A stretch of DNA of 64,000 nucleotides, taken from the NCBI RefSeq assembly GCF_025403375.1, contig NZ_JAMPTM010000004.1, positions 18,415 through 82,414 on the forward strand. The letters run 5' to 3'. Shown in pieces: positions 47,479 to 56,483 of this stretch (within the stretch, counting starts at the first letter, position 1; each line of letters opens with the position of its first letter). The notes under the pieces are model-generated. The model ran no database searches and was not told the origin of the DNA. It saw nothing but the letters and a program-made list of their open reading frames with translations. The translations under genes were made by a program, and so were the position numbers. Source of the stretch: Frankia gtarii. GTDB lineage: Bacteria; Actinomycetota; Actinomycetes; Frankiales; Frankiaceae.

Positions 47479-48490
47479 TCAGACACGCTCCGGACGGAAC
47501 ACTCCCGCACGCAGGAGCGCAAACCGGACGATGGTGGCCAGAAGGCCGCTGACCAGCATGACGGTTATCTCCAAGAGCACCCCCGAGCCCCGCCACAGCA
47601 GACGCGGAATGGCCAGCGCCACACTGGAGATGATCAGTGCCGCCCCGAAGACCATCGCGGACTCCGTGAACTGACGCGCCCACCGCCGACCGCCAGAGCG
47701 ATGGAACGTGAACCGACGGTTCGCCCACGCGTTTCCCACCACCGCGATGCACAAGGACACCAGATTGGCGTCGAATACCAACAGCACCCTCCCGAGCAGG
47801 GCACAAAGGGCGATGCGCGACAGCGTGGAGATCGTTCCGATCACCGCGAACAGGCCGAGCTTGGCCCTCATCCCGGCCGGCAGCCGCGCCGCCGCCAGCT
47901 CGGCCGGCAGCTCGACACGCCCCCGACCTGGGAGGATGCGCAGCCCCACCCGCCACGTCCCACGCAGGTCCGCCAGCGCCGTGGCGACGACGTCGACGTG
48001 CGAGTCCGGGTCGTCCACCCGGTCGACGGGCAGGCAGCAGGAGCCGCGCCACGCCCGCCCGCACCGCCCTGAAGCCACACCGAGCGTCCCGGAAGGAGCT
48101 GCGGAAGAACACCCGCAGCAGCCTTCTGTAGCAGCGGAAAATGATTTCCCGCCTCGGGGCGCGGAAAACCCGGGTGCCGCGCCGCAGCCGGGATCCGCCG
48201 GCGATCTCCGGCTGCAGACCACGGCCTTTGACGTCGAGATGACGAACCTGGACACGGGGCAGTTCCGTCGCCATCCGGTCGGCAACGACGAGCGTCCGAT
48301 CCGTGCTCGCGTTGTCGACGATCGCGATACGCCACACATGGGGATATCGGTAGGTGAGACAGGTGTGTAGACGGCGCACACCGCATTCCAGCGCCGCCTC
48401 CTCCTCGTAGACCGGAATCGCCACGTCGACGCGATTCAGCGCGGGCGGCCTCGTCGCGTGCGGAAAAACCGCATCGGTGCTGAACGGCAT
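47479..48490 (-). pseudogene. Decayed family-2 glycosyltransferase-GtrA gene
   Basis: ATG 48490 starts a GT2 N-terminus ('VDVAIPVYEEEAALECGVRRLH', 'WRIAIVDNASTDRTLVVADRMA'), but about 35 residues containing the DxD catalytic region are missing after KGRG. The frame resumes with 'AGGSRLRRGTRVFRAPRREIIFRCYRRLLR', then shifts frame with another deletion, losing the acceptor segment. The other frame continues with a DPDSHVDVVATALADL linker and an intact GtrA-like four-helix membrane domain, 'LGLFAVIGTISTLSRIALCALL' to the TGA at 47479. Intact relatives glycosylate polyprenyl phosphate and flip or transfer sugars. Loss of catalysis makes it a pseudogene. Confidence 0.75.
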
Positions 48491-49838
48491 TGTTTCTCCC
48501 TGGGCGCCGAGGCGAACAAAGCCGCGCTCCGCGGCCGGGCGAGAAACGCGGGAACGTCTCTGGAACAGCCGATGGGGACGGCGGGTATCGCCGGCCATCC
48601 GGATGGCGGCGAGGTCCGTCGGCGACGACCGATCCACGCTTCCGGGGTCTGGCATTCGTGGAGGTTCAACGAAAAGGCATCGGTCAGAACCCGGAAATCC
48701 TGGAGGAGGTCGGCCGGCGAGATGTCGATGGCGGGCTTCGGAATCCCGCTGCCATCGCCCTCGCCGGTGTGGGCGATGGTCGGTGTGGGCGATGGTCGGT
48801 GAGGCCGGCAGGTCGGTGTCGACCGCGACCGGGAACTTCGCCCCCGCCCGGTGAGCCTGCAGGCAGGCGAGCATCGGTGGGTGATCAGGTCGACGGGCCG
48901 ACGGCGGGGTCGCTGCCCTGGCTGGGATGGCGCAGCGGGGTGAGCGCGGCCGGCCGTGGCTCGCCGCGCGCCGAGGAATGTGATCATCCCGGTGGCGGCG
49001 GCCGGCACCAGCAGGCACCAGCAGGCAGGCCGAGCACCCGCACGCTCGCCGCCTGCACCTACCGGGCCGGCGGCGGCCTGTCGGCGGTGGTGGTGATGAT
49101 GATGTCGGCCGGGTCAAGAGCGCCGAACACATGGTTATGGCACGAACTGCTCATCGACCGGGCCGCAGCCGCGTAGTAGATGTTGCCGTAACCGTTGCGG
49201 TCCGGACACCAGAGATTGAGAGCCGCACCAAAGATCAGGACTGCGGTCAGTGCCGCCCATTCCAGGCGGCGACTCAGGCGGATTCTCGTGCATCCGCCAA
49301 CTTCATCGGCCTCCGACCCACCTGATAAAGACGGGTGCTCGTCGGATAACCTGGCGGAGCCGCTTTCGTCGCCGGCCCCCGCGCCGGCAACCGGCGTGTC
49401 CCGGGCCCCTCCATGAATCGCCTTCCGTGCCCGTCACAAACTGGTGGGAGGGTAGAGCGGCGGCGCGAGCGGCCGCACCCGAGGGAGCCCCCGTTCGGGG
49501 TAGGGATCAGGATCCTCATCCGGACTTCCCCGGCGTCGCGAGAGTCTGTTCTCGCACATCGGAGCGGGCGGCATTGACGACATGGCCGAACCGCGAGATA
49601 ACCTTTTCGATGTAGCCGACAGTGGGGTCCGACGAAGGCATGCCGAGCCCGGAGGGAGTTGGTGTGGCGGCGCACCCACTTCACCCGAGCCCGGACCATG
49701 CACGGCATCCCACAAAGGTGGTTGTACGGCTGATCCCCTGCCCGACCCTCGGATGAATTTGCCGGACTGTCGGCGATGGGCCGGCGATCCTCATCCGGAG
49801 CGGTCGGGTAAACCGGAGTGGACAGGGAGAGGAGCACG
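48491..49838. other. Gene-poor 1.35 kb region
   Basis: No coding frame here looks genuine: candidates are Arg/Pro/Ser-rich shadows without ribosome sites. A direct repeat of GTGGGCGATGGTCGGT occurs twice near 48768-48800. It lies between a decayed glycosyltransferase gene and a LuxR-type gene, consistent with a graveyard of deleted genes. The end (49700-49838) should hold the LuxR-gene promoter. Confidence 0.5.
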
Positions 49839-50306
49839 ATGGGCCCAATGGTTTCGGACTCGCCCGCTGTGCAGGTGCGCCTGCACCGGACGATGACCGC
49901 CGCAGGCTTCGACCGAGCGTCGGGTCCTTTCACCGCCGACAACCAACCGACCGACGCGCGGACCCAGCGGGAACGGGTTCGCCTGGCCCAGATCGAGCTG
50001 CTTGAGCTCAGCGCGCAGCTCACGACGCCTCACCTGCGACGCCAGATCCTGCGCATCTACTCTCTGCTACGCAGCGAGCCGGTAGTGCAGAGCCCGGCGA
50101 AGCCACCGCCCTTCCGCCTCACCCTGCGTGAGATGGAAGTGCTCACTCTGGTGGCCACCGGGTGTTCCAACGTCGAGGCGGCGGAGCAGCTCACCATCCG
50201 GGCCGAGACGGTCAAGACCTACATGCGCAGCATCATGCGCAAGATGGGGGTGCGCAACCGGACGGCCGCGGTGCACACCGCCCGGCAGATCGGTCTGCTG
50301 GACTGA
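49839..50306 (+). CDS. LuxR-type helix-turn-helix regulator
   Basis: A 155-residue protein. The last ~65 residues form a LuxR/FixJ HTH: 'LTLREMEVLTLVATGCSNVEAAEQLTIRAETVKTYMRSIMRKMGVRNRTAAVHTARQIGLL'. The first ~85 residues are a helical segment without receiver signatures (no phosphorylatable Asp pattern), so activation by ligand or partner is likely. ATG 49839 chosen for GGGAGAGGAG; an earlier in-frame start at 49818 lacks one. Confidence 0.8.
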   Translation: MGPMVSDSPAVQVRLHRTMTAAGFDRASGPFTADNQPTDARTQRERVRLAQIELLELSAQLTTPHLRRQILRIYSLLRSEPVVQSPAKPPPFRLTLREMEVLTLVATGCSNVEAAEQLTIRAETVKTYMRSIMRKMGVRNRTAAVHTARQIGLLD

Positions 50307-50541
50307 CCGGCAGCACGCGCGGCGGCGGGATCCGCCCCGGCGGCACCCGCAGCACCCGCAGCACCCGCAGCCGCGATACCGGCACTACGGTGCCACAATC
50401 ACCACCGACACCTTCCGGCACCATCGCCGACGGCCCTTCCCGGCCACCGCTCGGCACTGCCCCGCTCGGGCCACGCCACGGTCCGTCGGCCCGCTCCGGC
50501 ACTCCCTCCATGCCGGATCGCGATCACTCCGGAACATGACA

Positions 50542-50581
50542 AAGGGCTCGGATCGGACAGCATCGTCCGATCCGAGCCCTT
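50542..50581. terminator. Bidirectional stem-loop terminator
   Basis: A perfect 17-bp stem, AAGGGCTCGGATCGGAC paired with its complement, with a 6-base loop (AGCATC). It sits between the convergent LuxR-type and substrate-binding-protein genes and can end transcripts from both sides; the U-run is short. Confidence 0.75.
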
Positions 50582-50625
50582 GTCGTCGGCGCCCGGATGG
50601 CACCGTCGGGTACGACGGTGCCTAT

Positions 50626-51909
50626 CTAGCCGGCGGCGAACAGGCTGGCCGCGTCGACCGTCCTGACGTCAGTCGCCCTGGTGCCCCTGAGGGTCGCCTC
50701 GACGGAACTGGCCGAGCACAGCGCCTTCAGGCTCGGGATGGCACTGCCGTCGCAGGAGAACGTCAGCCCGTGACCGGCGGGCATCGCGATGTTCCTGGCC
50801 GCCTTCAGAGTCGAGGTCACCGAGGCCGGGGTGACCTCGCCGCTGATGCCCTTGAGCGCCCGCGCGAGGCCGAGGACCGTCTGGTAGCCGGTGACCGCGT
50901 AGCCGTCGGTCTGCGTCTTCGGCGTGTACTTGGCCATCACCGTGCGGTACAGCTTCGCCTCCGGGACGTCGGAGTCGGTGTCGGACGGCGTGAACAGGAC
51001 CGAGCCGTCGAGCTGGCCCGGTGCCGCGTCGTCGACGGCCTTCGACACGCACGGCTGGATCACGAACTTCGGCTGGGTGGCGCCCACAGCCTGGAAGGCC
51101 TTGAACACCGAGGTGCAGTGGGTGGCGTCGCCGACGAGCGCGAGCGCGTCCGGCTTCTTGCCGATCGCCGAGGTCACCTGGGAGGTGGCGTCGGCCGAGC
51201 CCCGCGGGATGGAGATGACGTCCAGGTCCACCCCGGACTTCTGGAACACCGGCTTGCCCAGGGCGTTTGCCCCGGTGATCGCGGCCGGCACGTCCGTGAC
51301 GAACAGCGCCACCCGCTTGTAGCCCTTCTCCTTCGCGTAGGTCGCCATCGTGCCCAGGGTGGCGGGGAAGCCCCCGGTCCAGGAGAACACGCCGTCGGTG
51401 GCGAACTCGGAGCCGGCGGTCGCGGTGCCCGTGACATACGGGATCTTCGCCCCGGCGATGATCGGCACGAGGGTGTCACCGAAGCCGGTGGTTCCGGTGC
51501 CGACGGCGGTGACCTTCTGCTCGACCATCTCGTTGGCACAGGTGCGGGCCGAGGCCGCGTCCTCCTGCGACTTGCAGACGACGAGCTGGATGGGCCGCCC
51601 GCCGATCCCGCCGAGGTAGTCGTTGGCGTAGCCGACGGCGGCCTGGGCGCCCTCACGGACCTCGGGCAGGGACACCGCGCTGCCGCCCTCCGCGGTGATG
51701 AAACCGATCTTCACCGGCGCGCCCGCCGCCTTCGTACCCGGCGGCAGCGTCGCGGTCGCCGGGGTCGGCCCGGGCGAACCGCCCGCGTCGCCGCCGCCGC
51801 TCCCGCCGCCGCAGGCCGCCGGTAGCAGTGCCAGGCCGAGGACTAAGAACGCCGCTCCCACCCGCACGCCGCGGCGCCCGCCGTGCCAGTACCCGCTCCT
51901 CGTGCCCAC
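50626..51909 (-). CDS. Branched-chain-type ABC substrate-binding lipoprotein
   Basis: A 427-residue periplasmic-binding protein type 1. The GTG at 51909 (GGAGGAACA site) gives a lipoprotein signal with 'LALLPAACGGG'; downstream is a Gly/Ser/Pro linker. 'VKIGFITAEGGSAVSLPEVREGAQAAVGYANDYLGGIGGRPIQLVVC' starts the ligand-binding fold, and two-Cys pairs may form disulfides. Such proteins feed amino acids or aromatic/short-chain acids to Liv-type importers. The importer is the next unit downstream on the same strand, at 52368-56035. Confidence 0.85.
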   Translation of the reverse strand: MGTRSGYWHGGRRGVRVGAAFLVLGLALLPAACGGGSGGGDAGGSPGPTPATATLPPGTKAAGAPVKIGFITAEGGSAVSLPEVREGAQAAVGYANDYLGGIGGRPIQLVVCKSQEDAASARTCANEMVEQKVTAVGTGTTGFGDTLVPIIAGAKIPYVTGTATAGSEFATDGVFSWTGGFPATLGTMATYAKEKGYKRVALFVTDVPAAITGANALGKPVFQKSGVDLDVISIPRGSADATSQVTSAIGKKPDALALVGDATHCTSVFKAFQAVGATQPKFVIQPCVSKAVDDAAPGQLDGSVLFTPSDTDSDVPEAKLYRTVMAKYTPKTQTDGYAVTGYQTVLGLARALKGISGEVTPASVTSTLKAARNIAMPAGHGLTFSCDGSAIPSLKALCSASSVEATLRGTRATDVRTVDAASLFAAG

Positions 51910-52367
51910 TGTTCCTCCATCTCGCTGTCGGGCCGCCCGGTGGGCGGCGGGTGTCCCCGCCGCTCGCGCGGCCCGGTCGGTCCCCGGTTCCGGCCCGTCC
52001 CCGCCGGTGGCGAGGACCGCAGCCGCCCGAAAGAGCGACAAAGCTCACTTGGTGAACTATGTTATTGGGGTCACCGAATTCGTCAAGAGAACAAAGTTGA
52101 TGACCGCTACCGCACGGCAGCCATGCGTCCCGACAGGGACCTGACCACGTCCCGTTGACATACCGGTGGCCGCGCGGTGCGAAAACACCTGTCCGCGTGC
52201 CCGGCGCGGGCGAATTCATCCACCGGGCCGACTCGAGCGAACCAGGGTGTACCCGGTCCCGGACGGCTCGCGGGCGCGGGCGCGGCCATCAAGCACCGAA
52301 ACGCATTACCGAAAGGCCGGGCCCCAAAAGCGGTGCCGATAATTCGACGGATACGTATCGCGGATAC
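51910..52367. other. Intergenic region carrying the binding-protein promoter
   Basis: No gene is supported. The leftward promoter is described separately. The remainder to 52367, next to the livF stop, has no clear structure. Confidence 0.4.
52059..52086 (-). promoter_or_regulatory. Promoter of the binding-protein gene
   Basis: On the minus strand TTGACG (52086-52081), 16-base spacer, TAACAT (52064-52059). Inside it, GGTGA at 52051 and TCACC at 52071 form a dyad around the -10. Transcription would start near 52050, giving a leader of ~140 bases. Confidence 0.5.
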
Positions 52368-53096
52368 TCAGGCAGCCGTCTCCCGAGGGGCGTGCCGCTC
52401 GCTGAGGTAGGCCCGCTCCAGCAGCTCGGGCTTCGCCCGTAGCTCGGCCCCGGATCCCGACAGCACCTCCTCGCCGTGCGCGAGCACGATCGCGTGGTCG
52501 GCGATGCCCATGACCAGGTGCACGTGCTGCTCGACGAGCACCACTGCCGCCGACGTGTCCGTGGCCACCGCCCGCACGACCGGCAGGAGCTCCTGCACGA
52601 TGACGGGGGCGAGACCCATGCTGAGCTCGTCGATCAGCAGGATGCGCGGACGCTGCACGAGCGCCCGCCCGATGGCGAGCATCTGCTGCTCACCGCCGGA
52701 GAGCATCCCCGCCCGGACGTCGAGCCGCTTGCGCAGCGCCGGGAAGTAGTCCAGCACCTCGTCGATGCTCAGGCCGCCCTTGACCCGCCCGAGTTGGAGG
52801 TTCTCCCGGGAGGTCAACGTGGTGAACAGGGACCGGTCGTCGGGCACGAGCACCATGCCGAGCCTGGACAGCGCCCGCGGGCTGGCCCGGTTCACGCCCT
52901 CGCCGTGCACGGCGACCTCCCCGCCGAGCGCTGGCAGCAGCCCGGCGAGCGTCAGCAGAATCGTGGTCTTGCCGGCGCCGTTCGGCCCGAGCAGGGCGAC
53001 GACCTCACCCTCGCGCAGCGTCAGATCGAAGCCGCGCACCACCGGCACCCGGTCGTAACCCGCGTTCAGCCCTCGGGTCTGCAGCAGGACGCTCAA
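52368..53096 (-). CDS. livF: Branched-chain-type ABC transporter ATPase
   Basis: A 242-residue LivF-type ATPase: Walker A GPNGAGKTTILLTLAGL, signature LSGGEQQMLAIGRALVQRP, Walker B ILLIDELSMGLAPVIVQEL and the switch region LVEQHVHLV. The Leu-Ala 'AHGEEVLSGSGAEL' C-terminus is normal. ATG overlaps the stop of the large fusion gene (ATGA). It completes the importer with the LivG domain fused in the neighbour. Confidence 0.85.
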   Translation of the reverse strand: MSVLLQTRGLNAGYDRVPVVRGFDLTLREGEVVALLGPNGAGKTTILLTLAGLLPALGGEVAVHGEGVNRASPRALSRLGMVLVPDDRSLFTTLTSRENLQLGRVKGGLSIDEVLDYFPALRKRLDVRAGMLSGGEQQMLAIGRALVQRPRILLIDELSMGLAPVIVQELLPVVRAVATDTSAAVVLVEQHVHLVMGIADHAIVLAHGEEVLSGSGAELRAKPELLERAYLSERHAPRETAA

Positions 53097-56035
53097 CGGA
53101 TGCTCTCCTTCTCCAACGACGCGGACAGTCCGGGCGCAGTCGCCATGGTGGAAGGGGTGGTTGCGGCGTCCGTGGTTGCGGCGTCCGTGGTTGCGGCGTC
53201 CGTGGAGTCGCCGGCGGCGTCCACGTCGGCCGGCGCCGCGGGCTGCGGCGGGACGGGGGTGCTGCCGAGGTAGGCCTCGGCGACCGCCGGATGGTTCTTG
53301 ATCTCCTCGGGCGAGCCGCTGGCGATCACCGCGCCGAGGGCCAACACGACGATCCGGTCGCAGACGCCGAGCACGAGGTTCATGTCGTGGTCGACGAGCA
53401 CGATCGTCACTCCGGTGCGGGCCACCTCCCGCAGCCGCTCGCCGAGCCAGAGGCTCTCGGTGCTGTCCAGACCACCGGCCGGTTCGTCGAGCAGGAGCAC
53501 CCGCGGCCGGCCGGCGAGCGCTCGGGCGATCGAGACGAGCTGGCGGTGGCCCTGCGACAGCTCGCGGACCGGACGCTCACGGACCTCGTGCAGCTGCAGC
53601 GCGCGGTAGAGCCGGTCGAGATAGTCGGCATGATCGGCGGGTAGTCGGTTGCCGCCGCCGCGCGCCGCGGCCTCACCGACGGAGACGTTCTCGGCGACCG
53701 AGAGGTCCTCGTACAGCTCGATGCCCTGGAAAGTTCGGCCCAGGCCCCTGCGGATCCGGTGGTGCGGCTTGAGCCCGTCGAGCCGGATGCCCTCGAACTC
53801 GACCTCGCCGGTGGCGGGGGTGAATCCGCTGATCGCGTCGATCAGTGTGGTCTTACCCGCGCCGTTGGGGCCGATCAGACCGATGACCTGGCCATGGCCG
53901 AAGTCGAGGCTGACGTCCTGCACGGCCCGCACGCCGCCGTACTGCACCCCGACTGAACGCAGAGTGAGCAGGATCCGCTCGGCGTCGGGGGTCGCCGCCG
54001 CCGCGACGGCGTCGGCTGGTTCAACGGCGTCGGCTGGTTCGACGGCGAGGGTGGTCACCGGGGTGGCCTCGACGGTGGGCAGGACCGGCGGCTCGGGGCG
54101 CAGCCGCTTCGCCCGCTGACCCGACCACCAGACGTGGACGGGGCCGACGGCACCCTCCGGGTTGAGCAGCACGGACAGGACCAGGGCGAGACCCGTGATG
54201 ACCTGGTACCAGCTACCGAGATCGACCGCCTTGTCCAGCGCGACGAACAGCAGCCCGCCCGCGCCGAGGACACCGGCGAGCAGACCGCCGGAGACGGAGG
54301 TGATCCCGGCGAGGTAGGCGGTGGCGAACAGGGCCAGACCGCCGACGACGGAGAAGGACTCGGCGTCCACCAGGGTCTGCTGGTAGCCCATCAGCGCGCC
54401 GCCGAGGCCCGCGATGAACGACCCGATCGCGAAGGCGGCGATCTTGACGCGGGCGACGTCGATGCCGGCGGCCGCCGCCGAACGCTCGTTGGCACGCACG
54501 GCGAGCATGGCCGCGCCGAGGCGGCTTCGGCGCAGCTCCGCGACGGCCAGCCCGACGCCGATGAGGACCACCAGGCAGAGCAGGCCGAACTGGATGCGGG
54601 GGTAGCCCTCGCCCGCGCCGATGCGCAGGTTGAGCCCCCACAGCTTCGGATCGGCCACCTTCGCCCCGGCCGTCCCGCCGTTGACGTCCGGATTGCGGAA
54701 CCAGATCGACTCGACCGCCATGCCCAGGGCGAGCGTCACCACGGCGACGGGCAGGCCGCGGATGCGCAGCGCGGGCAGGCCGACGACGACACCGATGATC
54801 ATTGCGCCGAGCGCGGCGAGCAGCGGTGCGATCGGGAACGGGATGTTCCAGTCGGTCGTCATCCGACTGACGAGGAAGCCACCCACCCCGGCGAGGGTCA
54901 GCTGCGCGAGCGAGACCTGGCCGGCGTACCCGGTGACGACCACCAGCGACAGCGTGACGATGCCGAGCAGCATCGAGGTGACGACGGCGGCCCGCATCGA
55001 GCCCGAGGTGACGACCAGCAGCACGACCGCGACGGCGGCCGGGATGACGATGTTCAGCAGCCGATGGCGTGGCCGGGGCGCCTGGCCGAGGTTGGCGCGG
55101 ATGAGCATGCCCCGGGTCGGCAGCGGCCGGCCGCGCAACACCAGGTACGCCAGGATGACGACGAGCGGGACGAGCTGCCCCAGGCCCTGCTGCGGCAGCC
55201 AGGAGTGCTGGGACTGCAGGAACTGCAGCTCGGACTGCACCATCCCGATGAGCAGGCCGGCGCCGACGGCGAGGCCCAGGGAGTTGAAGCCGGCCACCAG
55301 GGCGGCGGCGAGCGCCGGGACGATGAACAGCGTGTAGGAGACCGGGATGAGCGGCACGATCGGTGAGATCAGAATGCCGGACAGGCCGGCGACCACGGCG
55401 CCGATGGCCCAGTTGGCCAGCGCGATGCGGTCCGGCGACAGGCCGGTGACCAGCGCGCCCTTCTCCGTCTCCGCGGCGGCCCGGGTGGCCAGGCCGAACC
55501 GGGTGAAGCGGAAGACCCCGGCGAGGGCGAGCGCGAGGACGACGATCGTCAGGGCGAACCACAGCTTGTCACCCTGGATGCGGATGTCGCCGATCGTGTA
55601 GCTGTCGCTGGGCAGGATCCGCTTGACCGACACCGGCGTCGTGCCGACCCGCTGGGCGAGCAGCGCCTGGACGACGATGAGCAGACCGATGGAGGCGACG
55701 GCCTTGGCGACCGGCGGCGCGGCGCGCAGCCACCGGAACACCAGCGCGTAGAGCAGGACTCCGAGCAGCGCGGCGATGACCAGCGAAACGCCCAGGGCGG
55801 GCCACAGGCCCCAGTCGGAGCCGACGGAGACCGTCTTCGGTAAGCCGGGGATCGGCAGCAGCAGCTCGCCCCTGCGCAGGAACGCATACGTGTACGCGGT
55901 GTACAGGGCGATGGCACCGGTGGCGAAGTTGACCACGCCCGAGCTGCGGTACGTGACCACCAGGCCGAGCGCGAGCGCCCCGAAGACGGCTCCGCTCCCC
56001 AGCCCGAGTAACAGGAAGACAACGTGTTGGGTCAT
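53093..56035 (-). CDS. Fused Liv importer: LivH permease - LivM permease - LivG ATPase
   Basis: A 980-residue single chain. Residues ~1-300 are a LivH-type permease ('VVNFATGAIALYTAYTYAFLRRGEL'; EAA loop TRFGLATRAAAETEKGALVTG). Residues ~320-630 are a LivM-type permease ('ALRIRGLPVAVVTLALGMAVESIWF', then 'RANERSAAAAGIDVARVKIAAFAIGSFIAGLGGAL'). A repeated VEPADAVEPADAV linker leads to a LivG ATPase (GPNGAGKTTLIDAISG, LSQGHRQLVSIARAL, LLLDEPAGGLDSTES). A 45-residue Thr/Asp/Ala tail contains three copies of a 15-base repeat encoding TDAAT. Normally these are three separate genes. Probable substrate: branched-chain amino acid or a short carboxylic acid. Confidence 0.85.
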   Translation of the reverse strand: MTQHVVFLLLGLGSGAVFGALALGLVVTYRSSGVVNFATGAIALYTAYTYAFLRRGELLLPIPGLPKTVSVGSDWGLWPALGVSLVIAALLGVLLYALVFRWLRAAPPVAKAVASIGLLIVVQALLAQRVGTTPVSVKRILPSDSYTIGDIRIQGDKLWFALTIVVLALALAGVFRFTRFGLATRAAAETEKGALVTGLSPDRIALANWAIGAVVAGLSGILISPIVPLIPVSYTLFIVPALAAALVAGFNSLGLAVGAGLLIGMVQSELQFLQSQHSWLPQQGLGQLVPLVVILAYLVLRGRPLPTRGMLIRANLGQAPRPRHRLLNIVIPAAVAVVLLVVTSGSMRAAVVTSMLLGIVTLSLVVVTGYAGQVSLAQLTLAGVGGFLVSRMTTDWNIPFPIAPLLAALGAMIIGVVVGLPALRIRGLPVAVVTLALGMAVESIWFRNPDVNGGTAGAKVADPKLWGLNLRIGAGEGYPRIQFGLLCLVVLIGVGLAVAELRRSRLGAAMLAVRANERSAAAAGIDVARVKIAAFAIGSFIAGLGGALMGYQQTLVDAESFSVVGGLALFATAYLAGITSVSGGLLAGVLGAGGLLFVALDKAVDLGSWYQVITGLALVLSVLLNPEGAVGPVHVWWSGQRAKRLRPEPPVLPTVEATPVTTLAVEPADAVEPADAVAAAATPDAERILLTLRSVGVQYGGVRAVQDVSLDFGHGQVIGLIGPNGAGKTTLIDAISGFTPATGEVEFEGIRLDGLKPHHRIRRGLGRTFQGIELYEDLSVAENVSVGEAAARGGGNRLPADHADYLDRLYRALQLHEVRERPVRELSQGHRQLVSIARALAGRPRVLLLDEPAGGLDSTESLWLGERLREVARTGVTIVLVDHDMNLVLGVCDRIVVLALGAVIASGSPEEIKNHPAVAEAYLGSTPVPPQPAAPADVDAAGDSTDAATTDAATTDAATTPSTMATAPGLSASLEKESIR

Positions 56036-56180
56036 CGCAGGCGATGTCTCCCCTCACCCTCCGCCGGCGCAGCCGCGAAGTGATCGATTGCAGGTGGGTC
56101 CGGGCGGGACGGGTCGACCCTGGCAGCGCGTCTCAACGGATCCGATCGATGATTCGTGAGACGTGCAGCACACCGCTATC

Positions 56181-56209
56181 TTTGTAAACTAGGTGCTCGA
56201 TCTCGTCAA
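56181..56209 (-). promoter_or_regulatory. Promoter of the Liv fusion operon with a half-operator
   Basis: On the minus strand TTGACG (56209-56204), 17-base spacer, TACAAA (56186-56181). The spacer includes CACCTAGTT, identical to one half of the palindrome at 57759-57785, and the far side matches the other arm only partly. This suggests the same regulator binds here more weakly. Confidence 0.5.
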
Positions 56210-56354
56210 GCAATGACCTGCCGCACCGCCCGCCCGGACAGCTCGCGGCCGGGGCGAGGCAGGGGCACCGGCCCCGAGGGCGAGCCGTTCGGCGCGTCGG
56301 GGGACGTCGGAGGGCGGGTTCGATCGCACCCCGCCGGCCGCCATATCCTTCGTG

Positions 56355-56381
56355 TTTTTCCGTGATAGCGTGTGGAAAAAA
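56355..56381. repeat. AT-rich inverted repeat
   Basis: TTTTTCC (56355-56361) and GGAAAAA (from 56374) form a 7-bp stem with a 12-base loop. Its A-run doubles as the U-tract of the adjoining terminator when read leftward. Confidence 0.5.
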
Positions 56382-56436
56382 TCATGCCGAGGTGTACTTA
56401 CGGTTTTCGAGGTAAAAACCGCGAGTAAGCCTCGGC
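56382..56436 (-). terminator. Intrinsic terminator of the MaoC-like gene
   Basis: On the minus strand an imperfect long stem (GCCGAGG, ACT and CGGTTTT blocks pair with AAAACCG, AGT and CCTCGGC) spans 56386-56436 and is followed by a run of six T residues. It lies directly after the MaoC-like stop at 56484 and before the Liv promoter, separating the two leftward units. Confidence 0.7.
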
Positions 56437-56483
56437 ACGATCTGGCCGCGATCCGGCCGGAAACAGGCCGGGGAAGGACTCGG

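Noticed and set aside
50340..50375. Short CAGCACCCG repeats
   Set aside because: Only a few copies, in a GC-rich intergenic stretch; no spacers and unlike a CRISPR array.
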